From Fidelibacterota bacterium (GTDB taxonomy: Bacteria > Fidelibacterota > Marinisomatia > SCGC-AAA003-L08 > D37C17), in NCBI GenBank assembly GCA_018671635.1, contig JABHHG010000185.1, forward strand, positions 1 to 5,812: DNA of 5,812 nucleotides. The letters are read 5' to 3'. Below are positions 1-5,812 of the stretch, in pieces; within the stretch, counting starts at the first letter, position 1, and each line of letters starts with the position of its first letter. The notes below the pieces were generated by a model that did not search any database, had not been told where the DNA came from, and saw nothing but the letters and a program-made list of their open reading frames with translations. The position numbers and the translations under genes were made by a program.

Positions 1-267
1 AATTTCATTAAAGATATCTCACTCTATCAAACGGCATATATTCATGTACTCCAAAATGAATTTGACGTAGCAACTCAAAAATTAATTTTAGTCTCAGGTG
101 AAACTATTTTCTCTGAGATGTCGATGATACTTCATGCTGAAATTCTTGATTTTATGGTGGGGGATGTGGGCGCAGCAATTGACATCTATTTACAATTTCT
201 TGAAGATTACCCCCTCAGTATTTACTATGATGATATTCGAATTAGACTACGGGAGCTGGCAAGTTAA
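1..267 (+). CDS. C-terminal part of a TPR-type helical repeat protein (5' end outside window)
   Basis: The frame is open from the first base and ends at TAA 265-267, giving 88 visible codons; the start lies to the left of the window. The visible part is helical. Its residues 52-76 follow a TPR pattern (G57, A58-A59-I60, Y63, F66-L67, Y70-P71, S73, Y75-Y76), the usual 'GD-x-x-x-A-I-x-x-Y-x-x-F-L-x-x-YP-x-S-x-Y' shape. A basic capping helix follows (IRIRLRELAS) and ends the protein. An earlier helical pair (about residues 8-34) may be a degenerate preceding TPR. TPR proteins act as protein-protein scaffolds, often periplasmic or lipoprotein-anchored in this kind of bacterium. The N-terminus is not visible, so location and partner are unknown. 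The stop codon directly touches the ATG of the next gene, suggesting one operon with coupled translation. The TPR call is moderately sure; no specific function can be given. Confidence 0.75.
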   Translation, partial: NFIKDISLYQTAYIHVLQNEFDVATQKLILVSGETIFSEMSMILHAEILDFMVGDVGAAIDIYLQFLEDYPLSIYYDDIRIRLRELAS

Positions 268-1515
268 ATGAAATCTATTTTAATCACTCTTTTAATTGGA
301 CTAACATTTTCTCAAAAACTATTAATCCCCATGGATGTAGTCCAAACGGATCATCTTAAAGCATATGGAATTGCATTCTCAACACTGGAGAAAAATCGAA
401 ATGTAGATTGGCTCTTAAACTATCGCGGTGGTTCATTCATGATGGATGATAATATTCGTACACAGCAAGAATGTACGATTAAAGGCGTATTTTTTGAGTT
501 AGTCAATGCGGGGCAACTTTCCCAAATTTATGCTACCATAGAAGAAAATAATATGGATGTGGTATTATTAGAGAAACTTCCCAAAATTGCTGTTTATTCT
601 CCAGATGATAAGCAACCGTGGGATGATGCGGTTACCTTGGCATTAACCTATGCAGAAATTGAGTATGAGACTGTATTTGATGAAGAAGTACTCACCAGCA
701 AACTCAAAGAGTATGATTGGCTTCACCTCCACCATGAAGACTTTACGGGTCAATATGGGAAATTTTATAAGAGCTATCGAAATGCTAACTGGTATAAACA
801 ACAAGTAGCTGACTTCAATTCAACAGCAACTCAATTCGGATTTTCTTCGGTACATGAATTAAAAAAAGCTATCGCCGTAAAAATAAAAACATTTGTTTCA
901 AATGGTGGGTTCCTTTTTGCAATGTGCTCTGCAACCGATTCATTTGATATTGCATTGGCTGCTGTAAATGTAGATATTGCGGATACCCCATTTGATGGCA
1001 CTCCCGTTGAATCTGGGTATGCGGGAAAACTAAATTTTGCTAACAGCTTTGCCTTCGAAAACTATCAATTATATACAAATCCCATGACGTATGAATATTC
1101 AACTATTGATGTTCCGCCAAGTCATCGACCCATTACTAGAACTGCTGAAGCTGACTATTTTACACTTATTGAATTTTCAGCCAAATGGGATCCCGTTCCC
1201 ACAATGCTTACTCAAAATCATGTGAATGTGATTAATGGATTTATGGGTCAAACCACTGGGTTTGATAGAAAGCATCTAAAAAAACATGTACTTGTGATGG
1301 GAGAAATCCCCAATGATGCATTAGTAAAGTATATCCACGGGAATGTGGGTAGGGGTACATTTACATTTTTAGGTGGGCATGACCCTGAGGATTATCGACA
1401 TTTTGTAGGTGATCCACCAACAGACTTAAACTTGCACCGAAACTCTCCAGGATATCGACTAATACTTAATAATGTTCTTTTCCCTGCAGCTCGGAAAAAA
1501 GAGAAAAAGACCTAA
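268..1515 (+). CDS. Secreted conserved protein of the family often labelled 'asparagine synthetase B' (function unknown; GATase/ThuA-like fold suspected)
   Basis: Complete 415-residue protein. The start is ATG 268-270, directly after the upstream TAA; GGGAG at 251-255 is a possible but distant ribosome binding site. Residues 1-15 (K2, then a hydrophobic stretch, then TFS before Q16) look like a Sec signal peptide, so the mature protein is probably periplasmic or exported. Recognised signatures are LLIPMD (18-23), QTDHLKAYGIAF (26-37), NYRGGSF (51-57), PKIAVYSPD..PWDDA (105-121), WLHLHHEDFTGQYGKFY (151-167), GGFLFAMCSATDSFD (213-227), FSAKWDPVPTMLTQNH (303-318), GFMGQTT (324-330), GGHDPEDY (369-376) and LNLHRNSPGYRLILNNVLFP (387-406). 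I recall close full-length relatives with these blocks across Bacteroidota-like genomes under the name asparagine synthetase B. That name looks wrong: there is no N-terminal Cys2 nucleophile and no SGGLDS pyrophosphate loop. The alpha/beta pattern from 105 to 230, with Cys220 after a strand and Gly-Gly, resembles a class I glutamine-amidotransferase/ThuA-like fold. His153/155/156 and His371 are candidate active-site or metal residues. The family call is fairly sure; the reaction is unknown. Confidence 0.85.
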   Translation: MKSILITLLIGLTFSQKLLIPMDVVQTDHLKAYGIAFSTLEKNRNVDWLLNYRGGSFMMDDNIRTQQECTIKGVFFELVNAGQLSQIYATIEENNMDVVLLEKLPKIAVYSPDDKQPWDDAVTLALTYAEIEYETVFDEEVLTSKLKEYDWLHLHHEDFTGQYGKFYKSYRNANWYKQQVADFNSTATQFGFSSVHELKKAIAVKIKTFVSNGGFLFAMCSATDSFDIALAAVNVDIADTPFDGTPVESGYAGKLNFANSFAFENYQLYTNPMTYEYSTIDVPPSHRPITRTAEADYFTLIEFSAKWDPVPTMLTQNHVNVINGFMGQTTGFDRKHLKKHVLVMGEIPNDALVKYIHGNVGRGTFTFLGGHDPEDYRHFVGDPPTDLNLHRNSPGYRLILNNVLFPAARKKEKKT

Positions 1516-1522
1516 GCTTTTT
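1504..1522 (-). terminator. Weak A/T stem-loop between the convergent stops, with a U-rich tail on the minus strand
   Basis: AAAAAG (1504-1509) is complementary to CTTTTT (1517-1522) around a 7-base loop that contains the plus-strand stop codon. Read on the minus strand, the stem starts at the stop codon of the large gene and is followed by a pyrimidine/T-rich run (CTTTTT, CTC, TTTTTT) back to about 1496. The stem has five A-T pairs and one G-C pair, so it is weak. It could help end the minus-strand transcript, but it may equally be a by-product of the Lys-rich tail (KKEKK) of the plus-strand protein. Confidence 0.25.
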
Positions 1523-4500
1523 ACTCACCATTCCCGCTATAAATAAATTCAATTTCAATAACGCCACTTGGCGTTTTGAAAGTAGCAATTGTGCTGTAAT
1601 CTCCTAATTCATTTTCATTTCCATCATAGGCAATGACTTTCCAGTAATAAGACTTATCATAGTCTAAGGGAGGTGCATCAGATGGATACTGAAAATGTTT
1701 CTCGGTAATATTAGAGCTTTCTATAATTACTTGCTTACAACCTTCATCCTTTCCAAGTATCAACCCATATGAACTTGCTCGAGGTATTTTATTCCATGTA
1801 AAATATGGATAAATAGTTTCTGAAGTTTCATTCATCGGCCCCGTTAGTACTGGAGTATTATCTTCTGAGACTGTAAATTGAAATGTTTCACTAAATTCCC
1901 CTAATGCTACATCTTCATATATTGCACGAACTGACCAATAATATATAGTTTCTGATATTAATGATTCCCCACCAGTTGAAGGATACTGTACACTATTTTG
2001 TGCCACATTTGAAGATTGCCATATGATTTCTGAGTAGTCCTCAGAAGTACTAATTCTAATCTCATATTTTTCAGCTGAATCAATTGCTTCCCATTGAAAT
2101 GAAGGATGATTTGAACTCACTTGTTCACCGGGTGTAGGGGACTTAAGATTAACAATTTGTCCACCTTCTATACTTTCCGCAACTACTTGTTCTCCTTCCG
2201 TTTCAAAAAAGCGTGCATTACTTGTACTTCCATATGGACTATTATTTGAATCATATCCTTGAACTCTCCAATAATATAGTGTTCCTGGATTTAATGAGTT
2301 TTCAGGAAGAATATAACTTAGACTTTCTACGAAACCTTCAATAACAACAGATGAGAAATCATCTGTTGTGCTTATTTGCATGAAATATATATTTGCTTCT
2401 GGAATAGTTGCCTCCCAAGAAAACTCGTTTTGAAGAGAAGGTGCAATAATATTGGGAATAAATAAGGCAGTAATTGAAGAAGGAATACCATGTGGGCCAT
2501 CATCATCCGTTGCATAGACTTGAAAATAATATGTTTCCCCAAACATCAATAGGGGTGCTGAATCAGGATATATTGTGGCCATATTATCAAAAAATGGACC
2601 AGAATAAAATACTTCTGATAGCTCTGAATCTGTGGATACATCCATAACATAATTTATTCCATTGGTAACTTCATTAATAATCTCAATAATAGGCTTAGTG
2701 CTTCCACTTTCTAATGAAATCGAAATCCCAACTTGATCATCACTACCTGGTTTACTTGGTAGATTTATTACTTGAACTGATGATGGGTCCCCTATTTCAG
2801 CAGTACCCTCCATCGCAATTATTTGAACATATATAGTTGAATTCCATTCTAAATTTGAAGCATCTAGGGCAACCTCAATTTGATTCCCCATTAAAGATAA
2901 TGTCTCAAAAGGTGACCCCATACCCTGATCAAGAGAAAAATAAATTATATATTCTGTTGTTCCCATAACTGCAGCTAATAGATTAATAATAATAGTTCTA
3001 GGTGAATTTTCTGGCCCATTAGAAATAGAAAATTCAGGCTTAGTAGAGAATGCCATATCTGATTCATAAGTCATTGCTAAATTAGAAGCTATAGTAGTAT
3101 TTACAACTGCCTCTTCCTGTATGCAGTCACTTGCCATAGTTGAAGTACCATTACAAATGCCACATATATCTTCTTGAGCATCACCATTACAAACACCTGT
3201 ACAATCATTAACAGCATCACCATTACAAACACCTGCGCAATCCATGTTAGCATTTCCACCATTGCAAACATTACAATCATCAACTAATGAAGATCCTCCA
3301 CAAACACCCGCGCAGTCCATAGTATATTCACATGAGCCATCATCTACACTTATATTAGAATTATAATTACATGCAGTGGGGTCCGTACAACCCCCACATT
3401 CAGCAGTATTTGTTGAAGTGCCATTACAAACACCGCATATATCCTCCTGAGACTCTCCATTAGGAATTCCAGTACAGTCACAATTCCCAGTATTAGGACT
3501 ATTATCACCACCACAAACACCACAATCATCTAATACGGTAGATCCCCCACATATACCTAAACAGTCAATAATGTATACACAATTCCCAGCATCAATCATT
3601 ACATCAGGATTATAATTACATGCATCAGGATCCGTACAACCTTGACATTCACTTATATCTATTGCTGCACCATTACAAATCCCACAAGCATCTCTAATAG
3701 CATCACCTCCACATACTCCAGCACAATCTATAGTTGCACTTCCATTACATTCTCCAGCACAATCCATATTTTCATTTCCACCATTACATATACCACAATC
3801 ATCTACGATGGCAGATCCACCACACACACTTAAACAATCCGAGGTATATTCACAGGATCCATTATCAACTTGAACATTTGGATTATAATTACACGCATTG
3901 CTATCAGTACAGCCTTGACAATAATCATAATTGGTAACTCCACCATTACAAGTACCACAGATATCTACTTCGGCATCACCATTACAAACACCATTACAGT
4001 CTACATCAGTATCACCATTAGGAATACCAGCGCAATCACAATTTCCAGTATTAGGACTATTATCACCGCCACAAACTCCACAATCATCTATCACTTTATT
4101 GCCTCCACAGCTACCAGAGCAATCATACATATATTCACAAGATCCATCATCAACTTGAGCATTTGAATCATAATTACACGCACTCATATCCGTACAGCCT
4201 TCGACTTCAAAATCATCATCACTATCCCATGTAGAATCACTATCTGAATCATCATCACTATCCCATGTAGAATCACTATCTGAATCATCATCACTGCCAA
4301 AATCAGATGTAGTATCAACATCTGCATCATTCGATATTATACTAGTAAATTTCCAAATTTGATATGCTTCGCCTCTATTTCCATTTTCATCAATTGGCGT
4401 AATTTTCCAAAAGTAAATTTGGCCTGACTCTAATGGAGTTTCTGCAAACTGTGGATATTGAAAAAATGTACCTGAAATAGATTCAGTAAAAAATGGATCT

Positions 4501-5812
4501 TCAACCTGTGAATCATCCGATCTAGAAATTGATAATTCATATAAGGGGATTCCTGTGACTCCATTCCAAATAAATGAAGGGGTGATTGTTGAAATTGTAC
4601 TATTATCCGATGGAGAGGATAATACAACAGGTTTAATCTTAAACTGCTTACGTACAGTATAGTAATCAATATCACCTACCATATTATCATTACCATCATA
4701 AAAAATTAATTTCCAAAAATATTGTTCAGCTGGCATTAATCCAACTGATAAATCTGAAGGTAAGGTGAATCCAGACCCTGGAATTGATTCATTGAAAATA
4801 TTACCAACTTCAACCATCTGGTCTTCAAAATTACTTACTCTAAGTTCATAACTAGAAATATCGGAAGGTACTGTAAAATAAAAGGTTGGAGTTATACTAC
4901 CTACATTGGTGCCTCCTGGTTCATCTAATGAAAAACCTGATATAGAAAAGTCAAAAATATCACTCCATGGACCAGGCTCTCCATCGGGATTCAATCTTAT
5001 TTTCCATTTGTAATTACTATTAGGTATTAACCCAGTTGCGTCAATTGGATATACATTAATATTTGAACTAAGTGCACCACTCATCCAAATTGGATTTTCT
5101 ACTTCTGAATCTTCTGCGTCTGATAACCATATTTCATAAGAATTAGCACAACCACCAGTAGATTCAGTATGAAATGTTGGGCGCACTGTCTCCACAGTAG
5201 AACCTATCGCTGGAGAAATCACACCTCCTGAACTCCCGCCTGATGACCCTGATGAACCATAATTAAAAGTATATACAGGTGAGGATATAGGTTCAGGCCA
5301 TCCCCAAATACCTGATTCTCCATTAAATGGTTCATCCTGTATAATATCATTCGCTTCAATAAACCATACATATTGGTATCCACAGGCCAGCTCACGATCA
5401 TTAGAAGGATATTGAACTTGAATTTGATTAGCTGTTCCATTTTCAAATTGATCAGTAATTTCAGTTGAAAAATATAAATAATTTTCATCTTCAATTGCCT
5501 CAAGGTAAGTTGAATGATAAGCAGGATCAAATTTATATACGAAAAGTTTATAATCTATCTGAACTCCATCAGTAAATCCGGGAGATTCCCATCTAAATAA
5601 TGGATATGTATCGAGAACATCTTCGTTATTTGCAGGACTTAACAACGTTAGCTCAGAGACTACATTGTTAAAGGTGGAAAAATAGCTATCTTCATCAGAA
5701 TCAGATAATTGATCGCAATCAACCTTATAGTCCTCCCTCCATGAGCTACTATAAGGGCAAGCTTCATAGGCCGTAACCGAAAGCTCTACGTTCCCTGCAG
5801 GTAGGTAATATG
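1521..5812 (-). CDS. Very large modular surface-type protein: fibronectin III-like domains flanking an acidic tract and a cysteine-rich GCTD repeat core (N-terminus outside window)
   Basis: The frame is open from the right edge (first full codon 5808-5810) to TAA at 1521-1523, so at least 1429 residues are present and the start is unseen. A TTG at 5643-5645 is only an internal Leu; here it is residue 1, with 55 visible codons before it. Order: end of an earlier unit; beta-sandwich units at about 1-129, 142-236, 239-333 and 340-435; Gly/Ser linker 130-141; Asp/Ser tract 440-482; cysteine-rich core 483-841; less regular units at about 843-963, 968-1064 and 1067-1148; clear units 1166-1259 and 1264-1358; short tail ending SGNGE. 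Most units share 'SP-x-x-G/N ... P-x-F-x-W ... YE-I-x-I-S ... YP ... YYW-K-V', with W94, W214, W311, W412, W1126, W1236 and W1335 at the same place, as in Fn3-like domains. Such proteins are exported and usually act in adhesion, matrix or polymer binding. No enzyme domain and no standard C-terminal sorting domain is visible. The extracellular role is inferred; ligand and anchor are unknown. Confidence 0.88.
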   Translation of the reverse strand, partial: YYLPAGNVELSVTAYEACPYSSSWREDYKVDCDQLSDSDEDSYFSTFNNVVSELTLLSPANNEDVLDTYPLFRWESPGFTDGVQIDYKLFVYKFDPAYHSTYLEAIEDENYLYFSTEITDQFENGTANQIQVQYPSNDRELACGYQYVWFIEANDIIQDEPFNGESGIWGWPEPISSPVYTFNYGSSGSSGGSSGGVISPAIGSTVETVRPTFHTESTGGCANSYEIWLSDAEDSEVENPIWMSGALSSNINVYPIDATGLIPNSNYKWKIRLNPDGEPGPWSDIFDFSISGFSLDEPGGTNVGSITPTFYFTVPSDISSYELRVSNFEDQMVEVGNIFNESIPGSGFTLPSDLSVGLMPAEQYFWKLIFYDGNDNMVGDIDYYTVRKQFKIKPVVLSSPSDNSTISTITPSFIWNGVTGIPLYELSISRSDDSQVEDPFFTESISGTFFQYPQFAETPLESGQIYFWKITPIDENGNRGEAYQIWKFTSIISNDADVDTTSDFGSDDDSDSDSTWDSDDDSDSDSTWDSDDDFEVEGCTDMSACNYDSNAQVDDGSCEYMYDCSGSCGGNKVIDDCGVCGGDNSPNTGNCDCAGIPNGDTDVDCNGVCNGDAEVDICGTCNGGVTNYDYCQGCTDSNACNYNPNVQVDNGSCEYTSDCLSVCGGSAIVDDCGICNGGNENMDCAGECNGSATIDCAGVCGGDAIRDACGICNGAAIDISECQGCTDPDACNYNPDVMIDAGNCVYIIDCLGICGGSTVLDDCGVCGGDNSPNTGNCDCTGIPNGESQEDICGVCNGTSTNTAECGGCTDPTACNYNSNISVDDGSCEYTMDCAGVCGGSSLVDDCNVCNGGNANMDCAGVCNGDAVNDCTGVCNGDAQEDICGICNGTSTMASDCIQEEAVVNTTIASNLAMTYESDMAFSTKPEFSISNGPENSPRTIIINLLAAVMGTTEYIIYFSLDQGMGSPFETLSLMGNQIEVALDASNLEWNSTIYVQIIAMEGTAEIGDPSSVQVINLPSKPGSDDQVGISISLESGSTKPIIEIINEVTNGINYVMDVSTDSELSEVFYSGPFFDNMATIYPDSAPLLMFGETYYFQVYATDDDGPHGIPSSITALFIPNIIAPSLQNEFSWEATIPEANIYFMQISTTDDFSSVVIEGFVESLSYILPENSLNPGTLYYWRVQGYDSNNSPYGSTSNARFFETEGEQVVAESIEGGQIVNLKSPTPGEQVSSNHPSFQWEAIDSAEKYEIRISTSEDYSEIIWQSSNVAQNSVQYPSTGGESLISETIYYWSVRAIYEDVALGEFSETFQFTVSEDNTPVLTGPMNETSETIYPYFTWNKIPRASSYGLILGKDEGCKQVIIESSNITEKHFQYPSDAPPLDYDKSYYWKVIAYDGNENELGDYSTIATFKTPSGVIEIEFIYSGNGE
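1560..1577 (+). terminator. Candidate intrinsic terminator for the plus-strand operon, inside the 3' end of the convergent gene
   Basis: AACGCC (1560-1565) pairs perfectly with GGCGTT (1570-1575) around loop ACTT, giving a GC-core hairpin followed by TT; with the end of the stem this makes a run of four T (1574-1577). It lies 45 bases beyond the plus-strand stop at 1515, the right place to end transcription of the TPR/secreted-protein pair. The T run is short and is broken by G at 1578. The same bases encode the TPSGV stretch near the C-terminus of the minus-strand protein, so the inverted repeat could be chance. Confidence 0.4.
3177..3235 (-). repeat. Short direct repeat (23 bp, two copies, 36-bp period) in GCTD repeat 4
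   Basis: The same 23 bases occur at 3177-3199 and 3213-3235, starting agcatcaccattac on the plus strand. They code for consecutive 12-residue modules of the form GVCNGDA with a DC pair before each. The match marks the smallest repeating unit of the cysteine core. The 36-bp period equals that of the acidic tract but the sequences are unrelated. Confidence 0.85.
3463..3532 (-). repeat. Internal duplicate, copy 2 (within GCTD repeat 3)
   Basis: This 70-bp stretch matches 4021-4090 at 63 of 70 positions by my count, without gaps, at an offset of 558 bp (exactly 186 codons). It codes for the DDCGVCGGDNSPNTGNCDC segment and following GIPNG. The offset keeps frame, so this is duplication within the coding sequence rather than a mobile element. 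Confidence 0.85.
4021..4090 (-). repeat. Internal duplicate, copy 1 (within GCTD repeat 1)
   Basis: Partner of the 3463-3532 copy; seven mismatches were counted over 70 bp, most of them silent (the clear residue change is A to T in the CDC-x-GIPNG part). GCTD repeats 2 and 4 lack this segment and instead have a CNGGN-x-NMDCAG version, so the array reads A-B-A-B. Confidence 0.85.
4211..4295 (-). repeat. Perfect 36-bp tandem repeat (about 2.4 copies) coding for the Asp/Ser tract
   Basis: Two adjacent identical 36-bp units occupy 4213-4248 and 4249-4284. A partial third unit (4285-4295) and two bases before the first unit extend the exact match to 85 bp. The unit codes in frame for 12 residues of the type SDDDSDSDSTWD, so copy-number change would lengthen or shorten the tract without a frameshift. 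The tract joins the N-terminal beta-sandwich set to the cysteine core and is probably a flexible, strongly acidic, possibly calcium-binding linker. Exact identity, including silent positions, points to recent duplication or slippage. Confidence 0.95.
5223..5258 (-). other. Gly/Ser linker coding segment of the large protein
   Basis: Twelve codons give GSSGSSGGSSGG (residues 130-141 in the numbering used for the large protein). It separates the first complete beta-sandwich unit, which ends SPVYTFNY, from the next, which begins VISPAIGSTV. A run made only of Gly and Ser is a typical flexible interdomain spacer and supports the domain boundary placed here. Confidence 0.8.

Larger units (their letters stand above)
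3123..4199 (-). repeat. Cysteine-rich core: four GCTD repeats with 54 cysteines, encoded in frame
   Basis: Repeats begin at residues 483, 578, 669 and 752 of the large protein (G codons at 4197-4199, 3912-3914, 3639-3641 and 3390-3392), with spacings of 95, 91 and 83 residues; the last cysteine is residue 841. Each starts GCTD-x-x-ACNY-x-(S/P)-N/D, then D-x-G-(S/N)-C-x-Y and DC-x-x-x-CGG. It continues with 11-13-residue modules of the type 'DC-x-G-V-C-N/G-G-D-A'. I count 14, 14, 12 and 14 cysteines, all even, which suits full disulfide pairing outside the cytoplasm. Many Asp/Asn/Gly residues (for example GIPNGDTDVDCNG in repeat 1) could bind calcium, as thrombospondin type 3 loops do; that is inference. 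Similar GCTD/ACNY repeats are known to me from secreted proteins of marine Bacteroidota and Marinimicrobia. Confidence 0.85.

Noticed and set aside
3101..3283. Short minus-strand frame with repeated FVMVM-type stretches
   Set aside because: It is the repeated cysteine-module DNA read in another frame, so it only mirrors the repeat.
3170..4110. Recurring 'ccattacaaacacc' words suggesting a CRISPR-like array
   Set aside because: Spacing is irregular, the intervals are not unique spacers, and every copy encodes the same GVCNG module in frame.
3642..4166. Several overlapping plus-strand open frames opposite the cysteine-rich core
   Set aside because: They lie antisense to the strongly supported minus-strand gene and are rich in Thr, Ile and Ser because the reverse complements of its Cys, Gly and Asp codons contain few stops. 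They show no domain pattern.
4430..4675. Minus-strand frame of 81 codons
   Set aside because: It is out of frame within the large gene, has biased Leu/Ile/His content and no recognisable motif.
5219..5530. Minus-strand frame of 103 codons
   Set aside because: It is out of frame within the large gene, whose own frame here encodes a clear beta-sandwich unit and Gly/Ser linker.
5643..5645. TTG as the start codon of the large gene
   Set aside because: The frame stays open for 55 more codons to the window edge and those codons read like ordinary exported-protein sequence, so this TTG is an internal Leu just before an SP-type domain start.

Overview
The window looks like a piece of an AT-rich genome from a marine, Gram-negative-type bacterium of the Fibrobacterota-Chlorobiota-Bacteroidota (FCB) assemblage. 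A Candidatus Marinimicrobia (SAR406) or Bacteroidota-like lineage fits best. This rests on two protein families recalled from memory, not on a search: a secreted protein with the LLIPMD...QTDHLKAYGIAF and NYRGGSF signatures, and a huge surface-type protein with GCTD-x-x-ACNY...DDGSCEY and DCxGVCxGD repeats. No RNA gene, insertion sequence, CRISPR array or phage gene was seen.

Layout, left to right. (1) Positions 1-267 (+) hold the last 88 codons of a tetratricopeptide-repeat (TPR) type protein. (2) Positions 268-1515 (+) hold a complete 415-residue secreted protein. Its ATG directly abuts the preceding TAA, so the two are probably one transcription and translation unit. Databases often label this family 'asparagine synthetase B', but nothing in the sequence supports that enzyme; it looks more like a class I glutamine-amidotransferase/ThuA-like fold of unknown substrate. 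(3) Only 5 bases separate its stop from the stop of a convergent gene. (4) Positions 1521-5812 (-), about 74 % of the window, are one open frame that runs off the right edge. At least 1429 residues are visible and the true start is outside the window.

The large minus-strand protein is a modular extracellular protein. From its N-terminal side it has a partial unit, four beta-sandwich (fibronectin III-like) units, a 12-residue Gly/Ser linker between the first two of these, an Asp/Ser tract encoded by a perfect 36-bp tandem repeat, and a 359-residue core with 54 cysteines in four GCTD repeats. About five more beta-sandwich units follow, and the protein stops almost at once after the last. The cysteine core has an A-B-A-B higher-order pattern with DNA-level identity between the A copies, pointing to recent internal duplication. 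There is no recognisable C-terminal sorting domain.

The plus-strand pair and the minus-strand giant share no obvious function beyond likely acting in or outside the envelope. No intergenic region longer than 5 bp exists, so no promoter could be placed.
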